From positions 1 to 31,014 of the forward strand of contig JAZDKM010000320.1 in assembly GCA_043803085.1 (NCBI GenBank): 31,014 nucleotides of DNA, given 5' to 3'. The notes below the pieces were generated by a model, which was not told the origin of the DNA, made no database searches, and saw only the letters and a list, made by a program, of their open reading frames with translations. The stretch comes from JAAEQG01 sp043803085. GTDB taxonomy: Bacteria > Planctomycetota > Phycisphaerae > UBA1845. Shown in pieces: positions 1 to 7,419 of this stretch; the stretch's first letter is position 1; every line of letters starts with the position of its first letter. A program made the position numbers and the translations under genes.

Positions 1-192
1 CACCCGTGGCACCCGGCGAGGAACATGGCCACGAAGATGTGGCCATGCCACCCGTGGCACCCGGCGAGGAACATGGCCACGAAGATGTGGCCATGCCACC
101 CGTGGCACCCAGCGAGGAACATGGCCACGAAGATGTGGCCATGCCACCCGTGGCACCCGGCGAGGAACATGGCCACGAAGATGTGGCCATGC
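1..192 (+). repeat. Four tandem 48-bp hairpin repeats inside the helicase gene
   Basis: Units span 1-48, 49-96, 97-144 and 145-192 and are nearly identical; the third has one difference that changes Gly to Ser. Each unit contains two inverted repeats: CATGGCCAC / GTGGCCATG around a 6-base loop (24-32 and 39-47 in unit one), and TGCCAC / GTGGCA around two bases across the unit junction (46-59). The unit length is a multiple of three, so the array is translated without a stop. The array may continue upstream of the window. Confidence 0.95.
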
Positions 193-821
193 CACCCGCC
201 GTGCCACCTGGGCGGGGGGAGTCCCCGGTGGCGAGTCAGGTCGAGCGTTTGCGGCGGTTCTACGAACCCATCTTTGCAGACCTCTACGAAAATCCGGTCA
301 TTCGGCTGCGCGATTTGGAGCAGTTGGGGCAGATCGCGGCCGGCTATCGCTCGCGCAGCCGGTTTATCACCGACCTGACCCTCGATCCGCCCCAGGCCAC
401 TGCGGACCTGGCCCAGCCGCCGTTCCTCGAAGAGGATTTCCTGATTCTCAGCACCATCCACTCCGCCAAGGGGTGCGAGTGGGATGCCGTTTACATCCTC
501 CACGCTGCGGACGGAATGATCCCCTCGGACATGGCGGTGGGCGACGAGGATGGGGTGGACGAAGAGCGCCGCCTGCTGTACGTCGCCATGACCCGGGCGC
601 GGAACTGGCTGTATGTTTACTTTCCTCTACGCTATTACCACCAGCGCTTCGGTCTGGGCGACGCGCACGGCTACGCCCAGCTCTCGCGTTATCTGTCCGG
701 CCCGGTGCAAAGGTTCTTCGAGGCGCGGGCGGCCTACCATGACTTTCCCGAGGAGGTGCCTACGGGGACCGCCGGCTTGGCCAACGTCCAGGCTTGGGTC
801 AAACACTTGCTGAACGAATAG
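3..821 (+). CDS. UvrD/PcrA-like superfamily 1 DNA helicase, C-terminal part (5' end outside window)
   Basis: The frame is open from the window edge, so this is the 3' part of a longer gene; GTG at 6 is only the first possible start codon inside the window. Helicase motif V is visible as STIHSAKG near residue 150 and motif VI as EERRLLYVAMTRAR near residue 190, which together are typical of the C-terminal RecA-like domain of UvrD/Rep/PcrA ATP-dependent 3'-5' helicases. Unusually, the first 64 residues seen are four copies of a 16-residue unit (VAPGEEHGHEDVAMPP) encoded by a 48-bp tandem repeat, followed by a Pro/Gly-rich linker. This looks like a repeat insertion into a linker between helicase subdomains. 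The stop TAG (819-821) lies one base from the stop of the convergent gene. Family is secure; which helicase paralogue it is cannot be told. Confidence 0.85.
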   Translation, partial: PVAPGEEHGHEDVAMPPVAPGEEHGHEDVAMPPVAPSEEHGHEDVAMPPVAPGEEHGHEDVAMPPAVPPGRGESPVASQVERLRRFYEPIFADLYENPVIRLRDLEQLGQIAAGYRSRSRFITDLTLDPPQATADLAQPPFLEEDFLILSTIHSAKGCEWDAVYILHAADGMIPSDMAVGDEDGVDEERRLLYVAMTRARNWLYVYFPLRYYHQRFGLGDAHGYAQLSRYLSGPVQRFFEARAAYHDFPEEVPTGTAGLANVQAWVKHLLNE

Positions 822-822
822 C

Positions 823-1302
823 TCAATCGGGCATGGCCAATCCGGTGATGGTGGCCTCGAACACCAGGGCGCCCTTCATCAGGGCCTGGGTCTCGCAGAT
901 GATCCTCCGCGCCCGGTTGTCGGTCTCGCGGCAGAACAGGAGCAGGCGGGTCGGAGGAATCACCGGGGCGCGGAATTTACAGTTGTCCACCCCGCCGTAG
1001 GCGATCATGCCCTGGTAGCCGTGCATGTATTTGCAAGTGTAAGCCGACAACTGGGCGACGGCTTCAAGCATGAGCACGCCAGGAAAGATCGGCCGACCGG
1101 GGATGTGCCCTCGGACCCACCATTCATCCAACCGGATGTCGCGCACGGCGGCGGCAATCCGCTGCTGAGGATCGTAATAGCAGATCGCATCCAGTTGGGC
1201 GAACTCGAACTGTTGCGGTAGTGCCCGGTAGATTTCCTCGCGCGCGTAGAGCACCCGATCAGGGTCCACCTTCGTCGGATCCAGGATGAGGGGTGGGGGC
1301 AT
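823..1302 (-). CDS. fabZ: FabZ-like 3-hydroxyacyl-ACP dehydratase (hotdog fold)
   Basis: The 159-residue product has the FabZ signature around HIPGRPIFPGVLMLEA. His66 and Glu80 are 14 residues apart, the same spacing as the catalytic His/Glu pair of FabZ. The expected role is dehydration of (3R)-hydroxyacyl-ACP in fatty acid elongation in the cytoplasm. The N-terminal 30 residues extend beyond a minimal FabZ, so a FabZ-related paralogue used in another acyl pathway is possible. ATG at 1302 is preceded by AGGAG about ten bases upstream. No acyl carrier protein or other fab gene is adjacent. The histone-like gene lies upstream on the same strand, and the stop is one base from the convergent helicase stop, leaving no room for a separate terminator. 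Confidence 0.85.
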   Translation of the reverse strand: MPPPLILDPTKVDPDRVLYAREEIYRALPQQFEFAQLDAICYYDPQQRIAAAVRDIRLDEWWVRGHIPGRPIFPGVLMLEAVAQLSAYTCKYMHGYQGMIAYGGVDNCKFRAPVIPPTRLLLFCRETDNRARRIICETQALMKGALVFEATITGLAMPD

Positions 1303-1403
1303 GGAGACGGCACTCCTGCCTGCGCAGCCGCAGGGGAACGGACTACGCCTACACGTGAAGGGATGGGGCCCGATGCCGCCGGACAGAGCGGTTTCGTCAA
1401 TGG

Positions 1404-1586
1404 CTAGGTTTGAGGTTCTTCTGCCCGAACCTCGAGAATCTTTTTGCGAAGCTCCTGGGCGGCTGTCTTGACATCCTGCATGACCTTCCGGACCCGGGTG
1501 CCCGCCGCTTTATTGCCGCCCGTCGCCTTGGCTACGTCCTCCGCAGCCGCTTCAACGAGTTGTTTGAGACGATCGTATTCCTCCAT
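1404..1586 (-). CDS. Hc1-like bacterial histone H1 homologue
   Basis: A 60-residue, lysine-rich, predicted all-helical protein. The segment GGNKAAGTRVRKVMQDVK resembles the conserved N-terminal region of chlamydial histone H1-like protein Hc1 (a GNKAA-x-RVR core). Hc1-family proteins bind and compact DNA in chlamydiae and have relatives in other PVC bacteria. This copy has the helical core but lacks the long Lys/Ala-rich tail of chlamydial Hc1. The start at 1586 has a GAGGAG-type ribosome site about eight bases upstream. The assignment rests on motif similarity and composition; a small coiled-coil protein of another family is the alternative. Confidence 0.7.
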   Translation of the reverse strand: MEEYDRLKQLVEAAAEDVAKATGGNKAAGTRVRKVMQDVKTAAQELRKKILEVRAEEPQT

Positions 1587-1857
1587 TGGCCGTCTCCTCG
1601 GTTCTTGCCGTTAGAGTTTGTCAGCGTTTCCTTACGAGAGCGGGAGTCTAGCAGGCTCACAGGGGTAAGCAAAGGATTTCTGACCCAAAAATCGCGTTTT
1701 TTGAGCCAAGAAAGCCGATTATACAGACCATCCACCCGCAGAACTTCATCTGAATTTCGTTCAGGTTACCAATCCGGCATCCGGAAAGACGTGAGCGGCG
1801 TACGTTTCTAACCTTATTTCAAAAATGATGTTATGAAATCAATAGTGACGTGGTCCT
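1587..1857. other. AT-richer intergenic spacer
   Basis: About 270 bp between the Hc1-like gene and the TPR remnant. It is clearly more AT-rich than its surroundings, especially 1675-1850. No convincing coding frame, RNA gene or terminator is visible. It carries the proposed promoter at 1645-1672. Confidence 0.5.
1645..1672 (-). promoter_or_regulatory. Possible sigma-70 promoter for the Hc1-like gene
   Basis: On the minus strand TTGCTT (1672-1667) and TAGACT (1650-1645) are separated by 16 bases and lie about 60 bases upstream of the start codon at 1586. The match is moderate. Confidence 0.3.
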
Positions 1858-1860
1858 AGG

Positions 1861-2094
1861 GTTTGCGCCAAGCAGGCCGAGCATGGGGTCCGACACTGCG
1901 GTCTGATGCACAAGGGATTGGGTGAGTACCGGCTGGCGGCGCGGTATCAGGGCGCGCTGGCCATCAATCCGCAGATGCCCGAGGCGCTTGTGAACCTGGG
2001 CGAGACTCTGTACCTTCGCGAAGCGTACGCGGATTCGATCCAGGCGTTGGCTTGTCGGACCGGCTGGGAAGCCGGTCCCACGCTTTTCTGTTAG
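1861..2094 (+). pseudogene. TPR-protein fragment ending in a dispersed repeat
   Basis: The frame reads one complete tetratricopeptide unit and part of a second (GEYRLAARYQGALAINPQMP, then EALVNLGETLYLREAYADSI). It then passes straight into palindromic repeat family A at about 2053, which encodes the last residues and the stop. There is no good ribosome site, the first ATG is at 1906, and the product would be only 62 residues. This looks like a decayed or truncated piece of a TPR gene whose 3' part was replaced by the repeat. Expression as a small peptide cannot be excluded. Confidence 0.5.
2053..2085. repeat. Dispersed palindrome family A, copy 1
   Basis: GGACCGGC (2057-2064) and GCCGGTCC (2071-2078) form a perfect 8-bp stem around TGGGAA, followed by CAC and a T-rich stretch. 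The same core recurs at 3127-3174, 7331-7382 and 16932-17012. It provides the end of the TPR fragment's reading frame and lies 20 bases before holA. Confidence 0.85.
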
Positions 2095-2105
2095 AGGTTT
2101 GACGC

Positions 2106-3092
2106 ATGTCGGACGCCGTGGTTTGTCCGGTTTACGTCGTCTACGGAGCGGAGGCGTTTCTCAAGCAGGAGACGGTGCGCCGGCTGCTCGCAGCTGCGTT
2201 GGGCGGACCCGCGGGGGGGCTGGGCCCCTCCCGCTTCGACGGAGACACGGCCGCGCTGGCGGACGTGCTCGACGAAGTGCGCACGTGGTCATTGCTGGGT
2301 GAGCGGCGCGTCGTGGTGGTGGAGGAGGCCGACGGGTTCATCAGCCGGCACCGCGACGCATTGGAACGATATGGTTCCGCTCCCTCGGATGCCGGCTGCC
2401 TGATTCTGGTGTGCAAGGCGTTCGACGCACGTACGCGCTTTTATAAGGTGATCAATGGTCTCGCGGGGGCGCTCAAATGCGAGGCGCCGCGCGGGGCGGC
2501 CTTGCCGGCGTGGATCAGCGATCGGGCCCAGAAGACCTACGGCAAGCGGCTCGAGCGCGGCACGGCGGGCCGCCTCCGCGACTACGTGGGCGACGGTCTG
2601 GGCCTGCTCGATCAGGAGTTGGACAAGTTGGCCACTTACGTGGGGGCGCGCCCGAACATTACACTCGAGGATGTAGACGCCTTGGTGGGCAACAACCGCG
2701 AGCAGACCGTGTTCGCCATCACCGACGCCATGGCCGAGGGCGACGCACGGACCGCCCTGTACCAATGGGAACGGGTGCTGGCCACGGACCGGGCAGCACC
2801 CGGGCGCGCCATCGGCGGGCTGGCCTGGGGCATCCGCCGGCTCCTCGAGGCCCTTGACGCGGTGGCCGCCGGTACCCCGGTAAGCCAACTGGCCCGGCAG
2901 TTCTGGACGGAGCCGGCGGTCCTGGAGCGACGCCTGCGGCGTCTTTCGCGCCCAAAGCTCGAAGAGCAGTTGTGCGACCTGCTCGAGGCCGACGTGGCAA
3001 GCAAGACCGGCTTGAGCGAAGTGAGCCGGGCGGTGGAGAAGTTCATCATCAAGCACGCGTCGGCGGCGCGCCGCACCGGAACAGGAGGCTGA
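2106..3092 (+). CDS. holA: DNA polymerase III subunit delta
   Basis: The 328-residue product has the HolA layout. An N-terminal AAA+-like region opens with VYVVYGAEAFLKQETVRRLL and is followed by RRVVVVEEADGF. The central segment LLDQELDKLATY is highly typical of delta subunits. The helical collar domain follows, with AWGIRRLLEAL and a C-terminal KTGLSEVSRAVEKFI segment. Delta opens the sliding clamp within the clamp-loader complex during replication in the cytoplasm. Length is normal for the family. The start at 2106 follows repeat family A closely and has only a weak ribosome site. No rpsT or other replication gene is adjacent. Confidence 0.9.
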   Translation: MSDAVVCPVYVVYGAEAFLKQETVRRLLAAALGGPAGGLGPSRFDGDTAALADVLDEVRTWSLLGERRVVVVEEADGFISRHRDALERYGSAPSDAGCLILVCKAFDARTRFYKVINGLAGALKCEAPRGAALPAWISDRAQKTYGKRLERGTAGRLRDYVGDGLGLLDQELDKLATYVGARPNITLEDVDALVGNNREQTVFAITDAMAEGDARTALYQWERVLATDRAAPGRAIGGLAWGIRRLLEALDAVAAGTPVSQLARQFWTEPAVLERRLRRLSRPKLEEQLCDLLEADVASKTGLSEVSRAVEKFIIKHASAARRTGTGG

Positions 3093-3126
3093 TCGTAAAA
3101 CGGCTTGAGGCCGCTAACACAAGAAT

Positions 3127-3206
3127 GTGGGACCGGTTTCCAGCCTGTCAGACCGGCTGGAAAGCCGGTCCCACAGGTTTATACTGGTGCGCGGGCGCGC
3201 AGCCTG
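3127..3206. repeat. Family A copy 2 plus family D copy 1 (composite palindromes)
   Basis: GTGGGACCGG (3127-3136) pairs with CCGGTCCCAC (3165-3174), enclosing a second GACCGGCT/AGCCGGTC pair. Directly after it, 3180-3206 starts TATACTGGT and continues with GC-rich alternating sequence, matching the beginning of the repeat at 27340. On the minus strand this composite encodes the last ~20 residues and the stop of the membrane protein at 3148-5220. Confidence 0.8.
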
Positions 3207-5220
3207 CTTCTACTTCGGAGAGTTCCGCGTAGGGCCGAGGGTGATCGGTGCCGAACGCGTGTGTACGCCGGAGCACACCGGCGACGGCAAGCTCGTCGAA
3301 CCACGGGCGCGTGATGATCTCGGGGAATCCGTAACGTGAGCGGCGTAGACGCTCGATTTCACCCCAGGCCACGTAGACATGCGTGTAGCCGTGCGCGGTG
3401 AGCCAGGCGTGGACGTCGGAGGGGGCGGTGGCCGCTTCGGCTGCTCCCACGAATGGGTTACGGTTGAAGACCACAAAGTAGTCCACGTCTCGGAGAAAGT
3501 AGAACGCCCGGGCCTCTCCGACCAAGAGAATCTTCGCGTCCTGCGGAAGCCGGCCGTTGATCACGCCCAGGTGCTCGCAGGACGGCACCCGGCCCGCGGT
3601 GAAGACTTCCGGCGTGCCTTCCACCGACAAGCGGCCGGAGGGAGTATGGAGGTGCTGCCGGTAAAGCCGGGTGATGAAAGTGAGATTCCAGACCACACCG
3701 GCCAACAGCACCGCGAGCCCCACCTTCCGGGCCGGCGTTCTCAAGTCGCCCAGGAATCGTCCACCCAGAATCACCAGCGGCACCAAAAACACGACGGCAA
3801 ACCGGGCGTACAAATGCGTGAGCGCCAGCCACAGCCCAATCTGAACCGTCAGTACAAGCCCGAACTGCCCATCCAGACGCCGGCCGCGGTTGGCGATCAG
3901 TCCCGCCCCGGCCAACAGGAACACGGTCGGGCCGAAGCGCTGGGCCTGGTCCGCGATCACCTTGGACCAGAGCATCCCGAGCCGCGACCTGCAAGACGAT
4001 TCCTCCGGTCCGGGGGCGTGGGCGCTATCAAAATGCTCTGAACATTCCGCCGACCACCCGTCGGGATAGGCATGAAACACGTGGTTCGCCAGAGGAAACA
4101 CCGGGTTGCCAGTGAAGGCGAGGTTTCTGAGCGCCCAGGGCGCAAAGGATAAGGCGGCGAACAAAGCGAAGAGCCCAAGGGCCGCAAGGCGACGCCGGTG
4201 AGAAGCCCCATGCATGACCCAAACGGCCAGCGCCAGCGGCACGACGATCAAGACCAAGGCGGTATATTTGCAGCCGGCGGAGAAACCAGCCAACACTCCG
4301 GCGACGGTTATCCAGCGGAGAGAAGTGGCGTCTTCGTGGACCGCGGCACGAACCAGCGCTGCGGCGGAGAGCATGGCGAAAAAGAGCATCGCGTTTTCCA
4401 CGTAAGGCACGCCCGAGAGATAGGTGAGCCACCCGGCGGTGGCCGCCAACAGGCCGGTGATCATGCCGGCGGTGGGGCTGGTTTCCCGTCCCGCCAGCCA
4501 GGCGGCGGCGACGGTGAGAAAGGCGAGCAGGGCATTGATGAGGGTGGCGACGGTTACACCGGCGAGCGGCCCACCCTGGACGATCATGGCCAGCAGATAG
4601 AACATCTCCGCGTTGGCCGGAAAGTTGGCGTACACGTTGTGCGGGGCGTAGTGGATGCGCCCGGCTTCGAAGTACTCGCGGGGCATCTGCAAGTGATATT
4701 CGAGAGCGTCGTAACCGTTGCCCTCTTCGGCCCAGAGCAACCCCGGCGGCACGAGGGCCACCAACAGGGCGAGCGCTGCAAAGGGACACGCGGCGAGCCA
4801 CAGCCAACGCGTCGGGTGCCGCGGCGGTGTCACGGCCTGACGCAAGAGCGTGACGAGCCTGACGCCACCGGCCAACCCGCCGCCGATCAAGAGGAGGCCC
4901 CACAGCGTTCGACCGAGCCAACCCGCCAGACCGAGCGTCAGCACTAACAGGGCGAGGGACCCGATACCCAGCCCGGCCCCGAGCAGAAGGTGCCAGCGCA
5001 ACGGCAGTTCGCCCAGGCGAAAGAGGGGCGGCAGCCACAGCCCGGCCAGCGCCGCGATCGCCAGGATCGCGGCGGCAACGACCCCATCGCTCGCGAGAAA
5101 GAGCACTGCCCGGGGGGATTCCAGGGCGATGATGAGCAGCACGACGCCCAGGCCGACCAGCGGCACAAGCCGTGAAGGGAGTCGACTCTTCTGTTTCCGG
5201 TCTGGTATAGCGAGGCTCAT
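3148..5220 (-). CDS. Large polytopic membrane protein, GT-C (family 39-like) glycosyltransferase candidate
   Basis: The 690-residue product has about twelve hydrophobic segments in its first 520 residues and a soluble C-terminal region. An acidic loop after the early membrane segments reads GYDALEYHLQMP (Asp171, Glu174). Such a loop fits GT-C enzymes that use polyprenyl-phosphate sugar donors, for example ArnT/PMT-like proteins, where an acidic pair in the first extracytoplasmic loop is catalytic. Substrate is unknown. The last residues, from about GCAPAHQYKP onward, are encoded by dispersed repeats D and A, so the native C-terminus was probably altered. It lies 58 bases downstream of the gene at 5279-7171 on the same strand. 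ATG at 5220 is the chosen start. Confidence 0.7.
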   Translation of the reverse strand: MSLAIPDRKQKSRLPSRLVPLVGLGVVLLIIALESPRAVLFLASDGVVAAAILAIAALAGLWLPPLFRLGELPLRWHLLLGAGLGIGSLALLVLTLGLAGWLGRTLWGLLLIGGGLAGGVRLVTLLRQAVTPPRHPTRWLWLAACPFAALALLVALVPPGLLWAEEGNGYDALEYHLQMPREYFEAGRIHYAPHNVYANFPANAEMFYLLAMIVQGGPLAGVTVATLINALLAFLTVAAAWLAGRETSPTAGMITGLLAATAGWLTYLSGVPYVENAMLFFAMLSAAALVRAAVHEDATSLRWITVAGVLAGFSAGCKYTALVLIVVPLALAVWVMHGASHRRRLAALGLFALFAALSFAPWALRNLAFTGNPVFPLANHVFHAYPDGWSAECSEHFDSAHAPGPEESSCRSRLGMLWSKVIADQAQRFGPTVFLLAGAGLIANRGRRLDGQFGLVLTVQIGLWLALTHLYARFAVVFLVPLVILGGRFLGDLRTPARKVGLAVLLAGVVWNLTFITRLYRQHLHTPSGRLSVEGTPEVFTAGRVPSCEHLGVINGRLPQDAKILLVGEARAFYFLRDVDYFVVFNRNPFVGAAEAATAPSDVHAWLTAHGYTHVYVAWGEIERLRRSRYGFPEIITRPWFDELAVAGVLRRTHAFGTDHPRPYAELSEVEAGCAPAHQYKPVGPAFQPV

Positions 5221-5270
5221 GAATTCCTACGCGAGGGTCATGATCGCACAACCGCAGTCCACAACTCTTT

Positions 5271-5354
5271 CCGCTCCCTCACGGTCGCGGTTCGGAGGCC
5301 GCTCCCTCACGGTCGCGGTTCAGAAAGCCGCTCCCTGACGGTCGCGGTTCGGAG
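5271..5354. repeat. Dispersed repeat family B, three tandem copies
   Basis: Three copies of a roughly 28-bp unit (core GCTCCCTCACGGTCGCGG) begin near 5271, 5299 and 5328. Other copies are at 8761-8833 and 11995-12021. On the minus strand all three are translated as the C-terminus of the gene ending at 5279, in different frames because spacing is 28 and 29 bases. The third copy supplies the stop codon. Confidence 0.9.
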
Positions 5355-7171
5355 AAGAGCACTTCTCGCGCGCGGGTCAGGGCGGACAGTGCGCGACTAC
5401 AATGGTCGATCCGAATCCGGCTGTCCCACGGGGCGTAGCGGACCCCGTTGAAGCAGTCGATCGGGCTGCGGACGTAAAAGCCTTCCTCGCGCCGGAATTG
5501 CAGTTGCATGACGAAGCGGGCCGCGGCACGCACCGCCCGCCCGTACCGCTCGGCGCGCTCCGTGTCGCCGACCTCGCGGGCCAACGCCAGTGCCTCGGCG
5601 AGACCCTCCAGATAGACGGCGGTTGAAGGCGAGCCGTGGGGTTTACCCCCACGGTCGGCGGGGGTAAACCCCGCCGCTCGCCCGGGCGGATTGATGGCGC
5701 CGTGCAACTCGGGCCAATCGCAGTTGCCCGGTTGGAGCTGGTAACCCGTCAGCCAGTCATTCATCTCGAACACGAGCTCGGCGTAGTCGCGGCGCCCGGT
5801 CCGCCGCGCCATCAGGGCGAAGGCCGGCGTCTGCCAGGCCACCGACTCCGCCTGCGGCGCCTTGCGGAACTCTTCCCGGTAGAAGGATAGGGCGATCTCG
5901 AACGCGCGCTGCATCCGGTCCTGAGGCCCGCTGGGATAGGCCCGCGCCAAGGCGAGCAGCGCCTGACCAGGGAACGTCTCCCGCCCGCCTTCGACCAGCG
6001 CCGGCGGAAACACGGTGATGAAGGCCCCGGAGGGTTGCTGGAGCCAGAGCATACCCAGCACCAGCTCATCGCGGATGACGTGCCAGCGCTCGGTTTGGGG
6101 ATGGTCGGTCAGAGCCAGACAAAGCAAGGCCGTAGCCCCAAGATCGCTGGAGCCGTCCGGCCCCAGGAAGTAACCCGCACCCTCGACTTCCGGCAGAGCG
6201 GTGACGTAGCGAAGCAGGAAGCGGAGGGCCTTCTCCGCCGCTTCGCCAGCGACGGGGTCGCCGGTCTGTTGGGCATAGCGGGCCAGGCCCCAGGCAGCGT
6301 CCGCTTGGCGCACAAAGTTGTTCGCATCGGTGTAGGCGTCGGCGGACGGTTCATACTGGTAGGAAAACTGCCCTTCGGGCTGCTGGCGATAGATTATATA
6401 TTCGGCGAGGGTGCGGACCGCTTCGGTCAATCCCCGTTCCGTGACCGCCTCGGGCGGCAGCACGACCAGCCCGCGTTGCAGTTGGACCACCTCTCCGCCG
6501 GGTTCGAGCTCGTGCCAGTGTGTGGTGCGAAACCACGAAGCCAGCATGCCCTGGTGGCTTTCGTGGCCCGGGTTCATGCGGTCGGTGAGACTGCGCAGCG
6601 CGGCGGAGACGGAAGTGTAGGTGCTGATGAACTCGCTGGGGCGTAAGGCGCCGGTCGCACCCTGCCATTGCAGCACGATGCCATGCACTCCGGGTTGGAG
6701 AAAGGTATAGGATTGTGCACTGCCCCAGTAAGGCACGATGGGGGCCGGAACCACCTCCCCGAGCACCTCGAGCTCAAGGCGCATACGTGCCACAGCTTCG
6801 GCCTCGACGGGACCGGCTTCGGCGGCGGCTTTGAGCGCTCCGACGGCGGCCCGTTGGGCCGCCTCGAGGACGGACGCCGGCGGCGAAACCCCCACGCCAC
6901 AAATACGCCCACCCTGACGAAGGGTGACGACGACCTGACAGCGCAGCTCGGCCAGGTGGGCCGGCCGGTGCGGTAGGGCATACGTCGAACCGTCCATGAG
7001 GTATTGTTCGAGCGTACGACGGACCACCCAAGTGACGAACTTCTGGTCCGCGGGGGCAACATGGGGTGCGCGGGGAGCGTGGTCCGTGGCCTGCGCAGCG
7101 GCGGCGCCCTGGACTACAAAGGTGAGGAGACTCCACCGCGTCAGCAGGAATACGATGCGGGCTCCGTGCAC
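5279..7171 (-). CDS. Secreted AMMECR1-like domain fused to an alpha/alpha-toroid (glycosidase-like) domain
   Basis: The 630-residue protein starts with a signal peptide (hydrophobic LLTFVV segment, Ala-rich cleavage region near residue 27). Residues about 42-225 resemble AMMECR1: an RTLEQYLMDG start, the core TLRQGGRICGVGVSPPASVL, then a helical AAQRAAVGALKAAAEAG stretch and GVHGIVLQWQG. AMMECR1's biochemical role is unknown. Residues about 235-610 are helical hairpins with Trp/Gly-rich turns (YFLGPDGSSDLGATALLCLA, FVRQADAAWGLARYAQ), as in six-hairpin glycosidase or prenyltransferase-like toroids. Two dispersed repeats are translated in frame: family C (about 18 residues starting GRAAGFTPAD) and family B at the extreme C-terminus (NRDREGAASEPRP). 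The GT-C candidate follows on the same strand. Domain calls rest on pattern recognition and are moderately sure. Confidence 0.65.
   Translation of the reverse strand: MHGARIVFLLTRWSLLTFVVQGAAAAQATDHAPRAPHVAPADQKFVTWVVRRTLEQYLMDGSTYALPHRPAHLAELRCQVVVTLRQGGRICGVGVSPPASVLEAAQRAAVGALKAAAEAGPVEAEAVARMRLELEVLGEVVPAPIVPYWGSAQSYTFLQPGVHGIVLQWQGATGALRPSEFISTYTSVSAALRSLTDRMNPGHESHQGMLASWFRTTHWHELEPGGEVVQLQRGLVVLPPEAVTERGLTEAVRTLAEYIIYRQQPEGQFSYQYEPSADAYTDANNFVRQADAAWGLARYAQQTGDPVAGEAAEKALRFLLRYVTALPEVEGAGYFLGPDGSSDLGATALLCLALTDHPQTERWHVIRDELVLGMLWLQQPSGAFITVFPPALVEGGRETFPGQALLALARAYPSGPQDRMQRAFEIALSFYREEFRKAPQAESVAWQTPAFALMARRTGRRDYAELVFEMNDWLTGYQLQPGNCDWPELHGAINPPGRAAGFTPADRGGKPHGSPSTAVYLEGLAEALALAREVGDTERAERYGRAVRAAARFVMQLQFRREEGFYVRSPIDCFNGVRYAPWDSRIRIDHCSRALSALTRAREVLFSEPRPSGSGFLNRDREGAASEPRP
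5628..5682. repeat. Family C inverted repeat inside the AMMECR1-like gene
   Basis: Arms 5628-5649 and 5661-5682 are 22 bp each with three mismatches and share the core GGGGTTTACCCC. Spacer is 11 bases. It is translated in frame. A related copy sits in the intergenic region near 27244-27332. Confidence 0.85.
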
Positions 7172-7216
7172 CTCCCGTCTCCTGTTGCCTCGTCGGCTCA
7201 GTTAGGCATGGCGGCG

Positions 7217-7240
7217 CCCTTGACACCTAAGTGTCAAGGG
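7217..7240. repeat. Perfect 10-bp inverted repeat upstream of the AMMECR1-like gene
   Basis: CCCTTGACAC (7217-7226) and GTGTCAAGGG (7231-7240) flank CTAA. It lies 45 bases upstream of the minus-strand start at 7171. There is no T-run, so a classical terminator is unlikely. It could be an operator-like site or another dispersed palindrome. Each arm contains TTGACA, a perfect -35 hexamer, but no good -10 was found at the right distance. Confidence 0.6.
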
Positions 7241-7330
7241 CTTGGCCACCCGGGCTTGTGAACACCGCAGGGTCCAAGTATAGTCCGCCGCACGGATCGG
7301 GTGCAATGTAAGGGCCTGTCCGAGAAACTT

Positions 7331-7382
7331 GTGGGACCGGTTTCCAGCCGGTCAAATGACAGGTTAGAAAACCTGTCCCACA
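7331..7382. repeat. Dispersed palindrome family A, copy 3
   Basis: GTGGGACCGG... and ...CCTGTCCCAC form the outer arms, with inner pairs GACCGG/CCGGTC and GACAGGTT/AACCTGTC. It lies 38 bases before the diadenylate cyclase start, in its 5' region. Confidence 0.85.
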
Positions 7383-7419
7383 TTAGATAGCCTCTAAGGA
7401 CCTTGCCGAGGGACCGACC

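Noticed and set aside
1..192. CRISPR array
   Set aside because: Units are contiguous without unique spacers and are translated within a helicase gene; there are no cas genes.
25..378. Second open frame through the helicase repeat array
   Set aside because: It is open only because the 48-bp repeat has no stops in this frame; it lacks any domain and ends in the helicase motif region.
2289..3056. Long minus-strand frame inside holA
   Set aside because: Antisense shadow typical of GC-rich coding DNA; no recognisable motif or ribosome site.
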